The notes under the pieces are model-generated. The model saw only the letters and a list, made by a program, of their open reading frames with translations, ran no database searches and was not told where the DNA came from. A DNA stretch of 44,024 nucleotides, taken from positions 1 through 44,024 of the forward strand of contig CAKNRQ010000020.1 of assembly GCA_930990965.1 (NCBI GenBank). Reading direction: 5' to 3'. The position numbers and the translations under genes are program-made. Origin of the DNA: an uncultured Clostridia bacterium (GTDB lineage: Bacteria > Bacillota > Clostridia > Oscillospirales > Oscillospiraceae). This document shows positions 34,893 through 41,430 of this stretch, piece after piece (the stretch's first letter is position 1; every line of letters begins with the position of its first letter).

Positions 34893-35458
34893 AACTCAAG
34901 AGTGTGGAGAAAGTGGCGGGCTGGGAATACCTCAGCCGCTACGACGTGAAATATGAGACTCCCTCCGGCGGCGAGAAGGTCTATGAGATGTTCTCGCGCG
35001 ACCCGGGCATAGATTCGCCCGAGAAGCTCCTGCACCCGCGCACTGACGCCGTCATGATAATCATGACGGATAAGACCTGCGAGCACCTGCTGCTCATACG
35101 CGAGTTCCGGCTGGAGCTGGGCCGCGAGATCTACGGCCTGCCCGCCGGGCTCATAGACCCCGGCGAGACGCCCGAGCAGACGGCAAAGCGCGAGCTCAAG
35201 GAGGAGACGGGGCTCGACCTCGTGGAGATACGCCACGTGCTGCCGCCTGCGTACAGCGCGGTGGGACTTTCAAACGAGCAGTGCATCTGCGTGTTCGGCG
35301 TGGCAGAGGGAGAGATCGCACCCAACAAGGAGACGGGCGAGGAAATAACCGCCCGCTGGTACAGCCGCGACGAGCTCAGGGAAATGCTGAAACGCGAGAC
35401 CTTCGGCTCCTGGGCTCAGGCCTACAGCTACATGTGGACCATCGGCTTTGAGGGCTGA
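34889..35458 (+). CDS. Nudix hydrolase, ADP-ribose pyrophosphatase-like
   Basis: A 189-residue hydrolase. The Nudix box is complete: G at GLIDPGETPEQ, then AKRELKEETGL (R-E-x-x-E-E-x-G). The preceding LLLIREFRLELGREIYGLPA matches the ADP-ribose pyrophosphatase subgroup (EFR and E-x-PAG segments). It likely cleaves ADP-ribose to AMP and ribose-5-phosphate. Translation is coupled to the MBL gene through an ATGA overlap. Confidence 0.9.
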   Translation: MKLKSVEKVAGWEYLSRYDVKYETPSGGEKVYEMFSRDPGIDSPEKLLHPRTDAVMIIMTDKTCEHLLLIREFRLELGREIYGLPAGLIDPGETPEQTAKRELKEETGLDLVEIRHVLPPAYSAVGLSNEQCICVFGVAEGEIAPNKETGEEITARWYSRDELREMLKRETFGSWAQAYSYMWTIGFEG

Positions 35459-35541
35459 ATCGGAGGCCGTGCGAAAATCGAAGTCCGGGAACAAAATACA
35501 CCCGCCAGGCCGGAGAGATAAGATACAAGCACAAAAACTTA

Positions 35542-35570
35542 GCGGCCGGTATGGCGCCAGGCGTGGCCGC
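35542..35570 (+). promoter_or_regulatory. Hairpin upstream of the TetR gene
   Basis: GCGGCC (35542-35547) pairs with GGCCGC (35565-35570), just before the regulator gene. It may be a Nudix-gene terminator without a U-run or an operator. Confidence 0.3.
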
Positions 35571-35590
35571 AGCAAGACAGGGGATGAGTT

Positions 35591-36127
35591 ATGCCGGTTG
35601 ACATGAAAGAGGCCATCGCAGAAGCGGCTATGACGCTCCTGATGGAGAAGAACAAGAAAAAGCTCACCGTAAAAGACATCGTGGACGAGTGCCAGATAAC
35701 GAGGCAGGCTTTCTACTACCACTTTGAGGACATACCCGAGCTTTTACGGTGGATTATGGAGCGGGATACAGAGAGGTTGCTGAAGGATTCGCAGTCGCTG
35801 GATGACCCGGAACAGAGGATCCGATACTTCTTTCTGGAAGCTATTAACGCCCTGCCCTATTTGAAGCGGAGTATGCAGAGCAACTACCGCGACGAGTTAG
35901 AGAGCCTTCTGACCCAAAATGTGTACAACCTGTTTGAACACGTAATTGAAGAGGGCAACCTCTACCGAAACAAAACCCGTATGGAAGTGAAGCTGATTAT
36001 GCGCTACCACTGCCAGGCCGTCCTTGGGGTCCTGCGCGAGTGGACGGACGAGGACACAAAGAACCTGGACATGATCGTCCATCAGGTGTACTTGCTGATG
36101 ACGGGCAAGGTCTCGCCGCTGGATTAA
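35591..36127 (+). CDS. TetR-family transcriptional regulator
   Basis: A 178-residue regulator. DNA-binding domain: DMKEAIAEAAMTLLMEKNKK, KLTVKDIVDECQITRQAFYY then HFEDIPELL, a canonical TetR helix-turn-helix. The C-terminal part is the AcrR-C/DhaS-like helical ligand domain (YLKRSMQSNYRDELESLLTQ). ATG 35591 has GGGGATGAG upstream; a second ATG four codons later lacks a site. The regulated gene is not evident, since its right neighbour is the ftsH operon behind a terminator. Confidence 0.88.
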   Translation: MPVDMKEAIAEAAMTLLMEKNKKKLTVKDIVDECQITRQAFYYHFEDIPELLRWIMERDTERLLKDSQSLDDPEQRIRYFFLEAINALPYLKRSMQSNYRDELESLLTQNVYNLFEHVIEEGNLYRNKTRMEVKLIMRYHCQAVLGVLREWTDEDTKNLDMIVHQVYLLMTGKVSPLD

Positions 36128-36144
36128 AAAATATTTGTCAGATT

Positions 36145-36180
36145 AACCGGAGTGTAAAGTTTTTTTACACTCCGGTTTTT
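36145..36180 (+). terminator. Terminator of the TetR gene
   Basis: AACCGGAGTGTAAA (36145-36158) pairs with TTTACACTCCGGTT (36164-36177), then TTT. Confidence 0.92.
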
Positions 36181-36209
36181 GTGTCTATACAGGGAGAGCA
36201 ACGTGACAA

Positions 36210-36237
36210 TTGAGGAGCCGCGCGCTTGAGTTAGAAT
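36210..36237 (+). promoter_or_regulatory. Promoter of the ftsH operon
   Basis: TTGAGG (36210-36215), 16 nt, TAGAAT (36232-36237), 26 nt before the first start codon. Confidence 0.6.
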
Positions 36238-36262
36238 ATGAGCCGGACAAGGAGGTGTGCAT

Positions 36263-36697
36263 ATGGCCCACGAAATTCTATCCATCAAGCTGTGCGAGCT
36301 GGATGACAGGATTGTCAAGCTGCGCAGCCGCATCCGGCTGAGTGAGTGCAGCGGGCACACACAGCTCAAACAGGAAATTTCCAAGCTCAAGAAAGAGTGC
36401 ATTGAGACACAGATGGCGCTTCAAGAGGAACTGAGGTGGTCCAGGGGCGTAGTCGTCTCTGCCCTTTCAAAAGCATACGAGAAAGTGGAGGCCGCCATTT
36501 CCGCTTCCCAGGACGAGTTGCGCAGCAGCGAAGAGGCCGGCGAAGGTTCAGACCTGTCAGCCGATGAGAAAACGTTACTGGCCGAGTACGCGCTGGATTT
36601 TGCCATGCAGGCAGCCGACAGAGCTATGCTGCTCTCGCTGGAGGCTATTGACTCGCAAATGACACAGATAGAACAGGAAGAAGGGAGCTCAAGATGA
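36263..36697 (+). CDS. Small helical protein of unknown function, coupled to FtsH
   Basis: A 144-residue cytosolic, charged protein not recognised as a known family. Residues about 1-60 (LSIKLCELDDRIVKLRSRIR, LKQEISKLKKECIETQ) have heptad-like coiled-coil character; the middle holds an Ala/Ser-rich helix and an acidic SSEEAGEGSDLSADE segment; the C-terminus is another helix (EYALDFAMQAADRAMLLSLE). It has no signal peptide or membrane segment. ATG 36263 lies 7 nt after AAGGAGG. Its TGA overlaps the ftsH ATG by four bases, so both should be made together. It could be an adaptor or assembly factor for the protease; that is inference from context only. Confidence 0.75.
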   Translation: MAHEILSIKLCELDDRIVKLRSRIRLSECSGHTQLKQEISKLKKECIETQMALQEELRWSRGVVVSALSKAYEKVEAAISASQDELRSSEEAGEGSDLSADEKTLLAEYALDFAMQAADRAMLLSLEAIDSQMTQIEQEEGSSR

Positions 36698-38523
36698 AAG
36701 AAGTAAAGTCACCTAAAAAACCTCTGATTTACTACTACGGGATTGTATTGCTTATACTCCTGCTGTTTAACCTCTTAGTTACGCCCTTGCTCGCCAGGGC
36801 GCAGGTGGTTGAAGTGGACTATGGCACCTTTATGGACATGATAGAGGAGCAGAATATCGGCTCCGTCCAAGTCGAGGACGACGAGATAGTGTTCACCGAC
36901 AAGAATAACACCACGGTCTACACCACCGGCGCTATGGAGGACCCAACGCTGACCGAGCGCCTGCACGACGCCGGAGCGACCTTTGCCCGCGTCACTCAGG
37001 AGACCATGTCTCCCCTGATGAGCTTCCTGCTCACCTTTATACTGCCGATGCTGATCTTCGTAGGAATCGGCCAGTACATGAGCAAAAAGCTCATGGAACA
37101 GGTCGGCGGCAAGAACTCCATGGCCTTCGGCATGGGCAAGAGCAACGCCAAGGTCTATGTACAGTCCTCCGACGGCATCCACTTCAGCGACGTAGCCGGT
37201 GAAGAAGAGGCCAAGGAGAGCCTGGCCGAGATAGTGGACTACCTGCACAACCCGCAGAAATACACCGAAGCCGGCGCCTCCATGCCCAAAGGCGTGCTGC
37301 TTGTAGGCCCTCCGGGCACCGGTAAAACCATGCTGGCCAAGGCAGTGGCCGGCGAAGCCAACGTGCCCTTCTTCTCCATCTCCGGCTCGGAGTTCGTCGA
37401 GATGTTCGTGGGCATGGGCGCCTCCAAAGTTCGAGACCTCTTCAAACAGGCCAAGGAAAAGGCGCCCTGCATCGTGTTCATCGACGAGATAGACGCCATC
37501 GGCCAGAAGCGAAATTCCACCGGCGCCGGCGGCAACGACGAGCGCGAGCAGACGCTAAACCAGCTACTCACTGAAATGGACGGCTTTGAAGGCAACACCG
37601 GCGTCATCATCCTGGCCGCCACCAACCGCCCCGAGTCGCTTGACCCGGCGCTCACCCGCCCGGGACGCTTTGACAGGCGCGTGCCTGTGGAGCTGCCGGA
37701 CCTGGCCGGACGCGAGGCCATACTGAGAGTGCATGCCAAGAAGATCAAGCTGGCCCAGGATGTGGACCTGCACACCATCGCCCGCATGGCTTCCGGCGCT
37801 TCCGGCGCCGAGCTCGCCAACATCATCAACGAGGCCGCCCTGCGCGCCGTGCGCAACGGACGCACCATCGTCAACCAGGCCGACCTGGAAGAGAGTATCG
37901 AGGTGGTCATAGCCGGATACCAGAAGAAGAACGCCGTCCTCTCCGACAAGGAAAAGCTGGTCGTCTCCTACCACGAGATAGGCCATGCCCTGGTCGCCGC
38001 CAAGCAGACCAACTCAGCCCCCGTACAGAAGATAACCATTATCCCCCGCACTTCCGGCGCGCTGGGCTACACCATGCAGGTTGACACCGGCGACAAGTAT
38101 CTGCTGACCAAGGAAGAGATCGAAAACAAGATAGCCACTTACACCGGCGGCCGCGCCGCCGAAGAGGTCGTGTTCGGTGAAATCACCACCGGAGCGAGCA
38201 ACGACATAGAACAGGCCACCAAGCTGGCCCGCGCCATGATAACTCGCTACGGCATGAGCGAGGAGTTCGACATGGTGGCCATGGAGACCGTCAACAACCA
38301 GTATCTTGGCGGCGACACCTCCCTGGCCTGCTCGGCCGACACTCAGAAAGAGATAGACAAGAAGGTCGTTGAACTCGTGAAACAACAGCATGAAAAAGCG
38401 CGGCAGATCCTGCTCGACAACCGCGCCAAGCTGGATGAGCTGGCCAGGTTCCTCTACGAGAGGGAAACCATAACGGGCGATGAGTTCATGGAAATTCTCA
38501 CGTCGGGAGGGGACAAAAAATGA
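36694..38523 (+). CDS. ftsH: ATP-dependent zinc metalloprotease FtsH
   Basis: A 609-residue membrane AAA+ protease. Transmembrane helix 1 at about 11-34, a periplasmic-side domain, and helix 2 at about 106-128. AAA module: Walker A GPPGTGKT (about 205-211), Walker [12 protein letters not shown], second region of homology [20 protein letters not shown]. Protease: HEIGH at residues 427-431 (most FtsH read HEAGH) and a downstream third zinc ligand region ([15 protein letters not shown]). The hexamer degrades misassembled membrane proteins and some regulators. Translation is coupled on both sides: to the small coiled-coil protein before it and the HdeD-like protein after it. Confidence 0.96.
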   Translation: MKEVKSPKKPLIYYYGIVLLILLLFNLLVTPLLARAQVVEVDYGTFMDMIEEQNIGSVQVEDDEIVFTDKNNTTVYTTGAMEDPTLTERLHDAGATFARVTQETMSPLMSFLLTFILPMLIFVGIGQYMSKKLMEQVGGKNSMAFGMGKSNAKVYVQSSDGIHFSDVAGEEEAKESLAEIVDYLHNPQKYTEAGASMPKGVLLVGPPGTGKTMLAKAVAGEANVPFFSISGSEFVEMFVGMGASKVRDLFKQAKEKAPCIVFIDEIDAIGQKRNSTGAGGNDEREQTLNQLLTEMDGFEGNTGVIILAATNRPESLDPALTRPGRFDRRVPVELPDLAGREAILRVHAKKIKLAQDVDLHTIARMASGASGAELANIINEAALRAVRNGRTIVNQADLEESIEVVIAGYQKKNAVLSDKEKLVVSYHEIGHALVAAKQTNSAPVQKITIIPRTSGALGYTMQVDTGDKYLLTKEEIENKIATYTGGRAAEEVVFGEITTGASNDIEQATKLARAMITRYGMSEEFDMVAMETVNNQYLGGDTSLACSADTQKEIDKKVVELVKQQHEKARQILLDNRAKLDELARFLYERETITGDEFMEILTSGGDKK

Positions 38524-39062
38524 AAAACCGCTCCGGATTCGGATGGCTTCAGTTTATAATCGGTATTATCCTGATTGTACTTGGCATCTTCACCTTTGCT
38601 AACCCCAGCACCGCACTGACAGGTTTTGTGGTGGTCTACGGCATAATCGCCGTCGTCATGGGCGTAGCGGACATTGTATTGTACGTCAGAGCCGAGCGCT
38701 ACACCGGCTTTGGTCCCATTGTATCTCTTGTCTCCGGCATACTGAGCGTCATGTCAGGCGTAATGCTACTCATATACCCGGGCGCGGGCAAGCTGGTCCT
38801 GTCGCTGCTGTTCCCCATCTGGTTCATCGCGCACTGCATCTCCCGCCTCTCCCAACTGCACATAATCCGCATAATGGCCGGCAACGCCATGTACTATTTC
38901 ACGCTTGTGGTCAACATTATCGGCCTAACCCTGGGCTTCATGATGCTCTTCCAGCCGATAGTAACCTTGCTCTCTGCTATCTATATAGTGGGCTTCTACC
39001 TGATCCTGCTCGGTATTGACGGCATAGTCATGGCCTTCAGCGGCATAGGTTCCAGAAGGTAA
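38520..39062 (+). CDS. HdeD/DUF308 family membrane protein
   Basis: A 180-residue integral membrane protein with about six helices, in three repeated pairs (WLQFIIGIILIVLGIFTF, VVVYGIIAVVMGVADIVLYV, PIVSLVSGILSVMSGVMLLI and further). The G-x-x-x-I-x-x-G-I pattern is that of HdeD-type proteins, which in E. coli are linked to acid resistance; function elsewhere is unknown. ATG 38520 overlaps the ftsH stop by four bases. Its tight coupling suggests an FtsH partner or a substrate-like regulator, which is inference. Confidence 0.85.
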   Translation: MKNRSGFGWLQFIIGIILIVLGIFTFANPSTALTGFVVVYGIIAVVMGVADIVLYVRAERYTGFGPIVSLVSGILSVMSGVMLLIYPGAGKLVLSLLFPIWFIAHCISRLSQLHIIRIMAGNAMYYFTLVVNIIGLTLGFMMLFQPIVTLLSAIYIVGFYLILLGIDGIVMAFSGIGSRR

Positions 39063-39080
39063 CTCCCTCTGTGCAAATAA

Positions 39081-39114
39081 AAAACGTCCCTGTCCGTCTG
39101 AACGGGGACGTTTT
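39081..39114 (+). terminator. Terminator of the ftsH operon
   Basis: AAAACGTCCC (39081-39090) pairs with GGGACGTTTT (39105-39114). T-rich on both sides, so possibly bidirectional for the leftward reductase gene. Confidence 0.85.
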
Positions 39115-39148
39115 CACTTTTTAGGTCAGAGGCGTGCCGCTACTGGGT

Positions 39149-39700
39149 TTACTTTATCGACGCTCCGAGCCTTCTGGCATCAGCGCAGTTGGCGTCGCCG
39201 TCTTCTACCACCTTGGAATGCGTATCACCCGCCAGGACGCGGCCGAGGTTTTGCCAGTTGAGGTGCTCACAGAGGTGGTTGTAATAGGTCAGCACGTCGT
39301 CAAAACCGTGCCCCTCAGCGCTCATCAGGAGGGCCGAGGCCCGGCCGTGCCCGCGCAGCAGGTTGCCGTCGCCCTCTTCCAGCGCGAAGAGGCGGTCTAT
39401 GGCTGTTCGGAGCTGCCCGCTCAGGTTCCAGTAGTATAGCGGGCTGGCCAGGACTATTACGTCGCAGTTCCTGACCGCGGCGTAGATCTCGTCCATACCG
39501 TCGCACTGCACGCAGGGGTGCTCGCTCGAGCTGTGGCCGCCGAAGCAGCCTTTGCATCCGTGTATGTCCATGCCATCGAGGTAGAACTCTTTCACCGAGT
39601 TTCCCGCGCTCTCCGCGCCCTCAGTAAAGGCGCGCACCAGTTTCATAGTGTTGCCTGTCCTGCGCGGGCTGCCGTTGAGTATGACTATGCTCTTGCCCAT
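39149..39700 (-). CDS. Flavodoxin-family NAD(P)H-dependent oxidoreductase
   Basis: A 183-residue flavoprotein: SIVILNGSPRRTGNTMKLVR is the FMN phosphate-binding loop, CKGCFGGHSSSEHPCVQCDG a cysteine-rich segment seen in iron-sulfur-flavoprotein-like reductases, and VIVLASPLYYWNLSGQLRTA the flavin isoalloxazine loop. ATG 39700 is chosen because the fold begins there; the G-rich site upstream is GGGGG. It lies 16 nt past the stop of the other reductase gene, so the two form an operon divergent from the HxlR regulator. Confidence 0.86.
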   Translation of the reverse strand: MGKSIVILNGSPRRTGNTMKLVRAFTEGAESAGNSVKEFYLDGMDIHGCKGCFGGHSSSEHPCVQCDGMDEIYAAVRNCDVIVLASPLYYWNLSGQLRTAIDRLFALEEGDGNLLRGHGRASALLMSAEGHGFDDVLTYYNHLCEHLNWQNLGRVLAGDTHSKVVEDGDANCADARRLGASIK

Positions 39701-39716
39701 GCCGTTCGCCCCCGTT

Positions 39717-40259
39717 TCAGATCTTCGCAGCCAGCGCTGCGGCCTGGGCCACGCCATCAGTCTTGTCTATGTCACCCACGTTCAGCACACCCGGGACGAG
39801 GACTTCGCCTACCATATGCCAGCCCATAAGCGCCGCCGAACGCTCGATGGGCACACGCACACCGTCGAGCACGGTCATGTCGTCCTCCTCACAGCAGGCA
39901 AGCACTGCGCAGCCCTTGCCGGCTATGTCCTTGCCCGCAACACAGAAGGAGTACATCTTGTCAAGCACGCTCTTGAGCTGGGCGGGGATGGAATACCAGT
40001 ACACAGGCGTCGAGAACACAATCACGTCCGCATCCAGCACCGCCGGGGCGATGGCGTTGAAGTCGTCCGCAAAGGAGCAGGCTTCGCCGGTCTTGTAGCA
40101 GGTCTCGCAGGCGTGACATGGCCCCACAGTCAGCTTATCTGTGTCGAAACGTGTCACACTGTGCCCCTTCTCCTCGGCGGCCTTGATAAACGCCTCGGTC
40201 ATGGCGAAGCTGTTGCCCTTTTCGCGCGGGGACCCGGTGAGAACTACTATCTTACTCAT
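39717..40259 (-). CDS. Flavodoxin-family NAD(P)H-dependent FMN reductase
   Basis: A 180-residue paralogue of the next gene: KIVVLTGSPREKGNSFAMTE (FMN loop), CHACETCYKTGEACSFADDF (Cys-rich), and VIVFSTPVYWYSIPAQLKSV (flavin loop). GGAGG lies 8 nt before ATG 40259. Such enzymes reduce quinones, azo or nitro compounds; those under HxlR-type control often detoxify electrophiles. Substrate not determinable. Confidence 0.88.
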   Translation of the reverse strand: MSKIVVLTGSPREKGNSFAMTEAFIKAAEEKGHSVTRFDTDKLTVGPCHACETCYKTGEACSFADDFNAIAPAVLDADVIVFSTPVYWYSIPAQLKSVLDKMYSFCVAGKDIAGKGCAVLACCEEDDMTVLDGVRVPIERSAALMGWHMVGEVLVPGVLNVGDIDKTDGVAQAAALAAKI

Positions 40260-40307
40260 TGAAAATTCCTCCAAGTAATAAACTAAGCGGCTTGACTCCA
40301 CCAGCCG

Positions 40308-40372
40308 TTGACACTATAATCATAGCAGCTATATGAACTATTTCAAGTACGCACATTTAAGTTATATACTTA
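40308..40372. promoter_or_regulatory. Divergent promoter/operator region of the HxlR divergon
   Basis: TAAGT-TATAT-ACTTA at 40358-40372 is a perfect-armed dyad containing TATACT, 18 nt after TTTCAA (40341-40346), so it would cover the -10 of hxlR. On the minus strand TTGAAA (40346-40341) and TATGAT (40324-40319), 16 nt apart, face the reductases. TTGACA (40308-40313) with TATATG (40330-40335) is a second forward option. A dimeric HxlR regulator could occupy the dyad. Confidence 0.5.
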
Positions 40373-40390
40373 CCTAAAGGAGAGTGTAAA

Positions 40391-40723
40391 ATGTCCGAGC
40401 GCTGCATATCCGACGAGTGTCTGAGCACCACCGGGTTCAGCTACACGCTGTCGCTGATAAACGGAAAGTACAAGATGACCATTCTCTACACCCTGATGGA
40501 GTTCGGCGTGGTGCGCTTCAATGAGATGAAAAAGTACATCGGCGGCATCAGCTTCAAAACGCTCAGCTCGACGCTCAAAGAGCTGGAGAGCGATCAGCTC
40601 GTACATCGCGAGGAGTACCCACAAATCCCGCCGAAAGTGGAGTACAGCCTGACAGAGCGCGGCCGCTCGCTGATCCCCATATTGGACGCCATGTGCGAGT
40701 GGGGTGACCAGCACCGGCTGTAA
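40391..40723 (+). CDS. HxlR-family winged-helix regulator
   Basis: A 110-residue MarR-like regulator: LSLINGKYKMTILYTLMEFG, VRFNEMKKYIGGISFKTLSS, TLKELESDQLVHREEYPQIP, VEYSLTERGRSLIPIL are all family signatures. Cys5 and Cys10 precede the fold; HxlR proteins such as HypR and YodB use an N-terminal Cys to sense electrophiles, so these are candidate sensors. AAAGGAG lies before ATG 40391. Divergent from two flavin reductases, the usual target arrangement. Confidence 0.92.
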   Translation: MSERCISDECLSTTGFSYTLSLINGKYKMTILYTLMEFGVVRFNEMKKYIGGISFKTLSSTLKELESDQLVHREEYPQIPPKVEYSLTERGRSLIPILDAMCEWGDQHRL

Positions 40724-40730
40724 ATAGTAT

Positions 40731-40777
40731 AAGGAGAGGCGAAACCCTTAACGGATTGCGCCTCTCCTTGCTTTTTT
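40731..40777 (+). terminator. Terminator of hxlR
   Basis: AAGGAGAGGCG (40731-40741) pairs with CGCCTCTCCTT (40759-40769), then TTTTTT. Confidence 0.92.
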
Positions 40778-40842
40778 GCATGTGTGCCAGATGATAAGCC
40801 GCCACGCGCTTTGGTACGCAGCAGCGTAGAATACACCGAGCT

Positions 40843-40867
40843 GGACGTCAAGGACGCCGTCCCCTAC
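40843..40867. repeat. Left copy of a 25-bp direct repeat
   Basis: GGACGTCAAGGACGCC plus GTCCCCTAC. It matches the copy at 41370-41394 at 24 of 25 positions. A related GCGCTTTGGTACGCAG lies just before it (40806-40821) and GCGCTTGGGTACGTAG just after the right copy. Confidence 0.8.
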
Positions 40868-40920
40868 GGTTGAGTGCGTGTGTTTGGCCGTAAGCGATGG
40901 TCAGAGCATGTGCGGGAGGG

Positions 40921-41190
40921 TATGTTGGTGTAGGGCAGAAATCTTCGCGTTGGGTGCAAACCCCAGGGGGTTGGCTGCGTTGACCGGACGTGATGGCCGG
41001 TTATTGTTTATAAGGCGAAAAGAGTAGGTGCGAAACCTACCACAAGCAACCCCCAGCGCACCAGCGAAGCGTCGTGCGCGACAAAAGCCGCACCCACCCC
41101 GGGCAACGTCCCATGTTAACCCGTCAGCGGCGGGCGCGTAAGCGCCCCAACTGCGGTCGGCGATGAGGAAACTAAATCAAAGTTTAGGGA
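40921..41190 (+). ncRNA. Structured RNA candidate, HEARO/IscB omega-RNA-like, without an ORF
   Basis: About 270 nt with dense self-complementarity: GTTGG/CCAAC (40924-40928 with 41147-41151); TCTTCGC with GCGAAAAGA (40942-40948 with 41015-41023); GGGGGTTG/CAACCCCC (40966-40973 with 41047-41054); TGACCGG/CCGGTTA (40981-40987 with 40997-41003); GTAGGT/ACCTAC (41024-41029 with 41035-41040); GCGCAC/GTGCGC (41056-41061 with 41074-41079); CCGCA/TGCGG (41088-41092 with 41152-41156) enclosing GGG-AACGT/ATGTT-CCC (41101-41122) and GGGCGC/GCGCCC (41132-41137 with 41142-41147); CTAAA/TTTAG (41172-41187). Some pairings exclude each other. Size, nested architecture, and position in a repeat-flanked gene-free stretch fit HEARO (omega RNA of IscB). 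No IscB or TnpB ORF follows. The strand is assumed from G-U and loop patterns; the class is from memory and unverified. Confidence 0.5.
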
Positions 41191-41280
41191 TGACCACCTG
41201 TAAATCCCCGCCGAGCCGAGCTACGAGGCACCCTTGCGTACAAGTCCGCACCAAAGCTCTTTTCCTTTCGGGGTCTGGGA

Positions 41281-41311
41281 CGCTTTCTTTTGGCAAGTAC
41301 AAAAGAAAGCG
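41281..41311. repeat. Perfect 12-bp hairpin downstream of the RNA
   Basis: CGCTTTCTTTTG (41281-41292) and CAAAAGAAAGCG (41300-41311) with a 7-nt loop. It could be the RNA's terminator or a subterminal hairpin of a transposable unit. The rest of 41190-41430 shows no gene. Confidence 0.75.
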
Positions 41312-41369
41312 CCCCAGGAGGGCCGCAACCCCCAAGGGTTGCACCCACCTCTCGCCTGGCGGCGAGTCG

Positions 41370-41394
41370 GGACGTCGAGGACGCCGTCCCCTAC
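41370..41394. repeat. Right copy of the 25-bp direct repeat
   Basis: GGACGTCGAGGACGCC plus GTCCCCTAC; one mismatch to the copy at 40843-40867, in the same orientation. The pair brackets the RNA and the hairpin, 527 bp apart. Confidence 0.8.
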
Positions 41395-41430
41395 AAAGCG
41401 CTTGGGTACGTAGTGGCCCCCGAACCGGCC

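Noticed and set aside
40874..41160. Group II intron beginning with GTGCG
   Set aside because: No domain V hairpin with an AGC-type triad, no domain VI branch A and no reverse transcriptase were seen.
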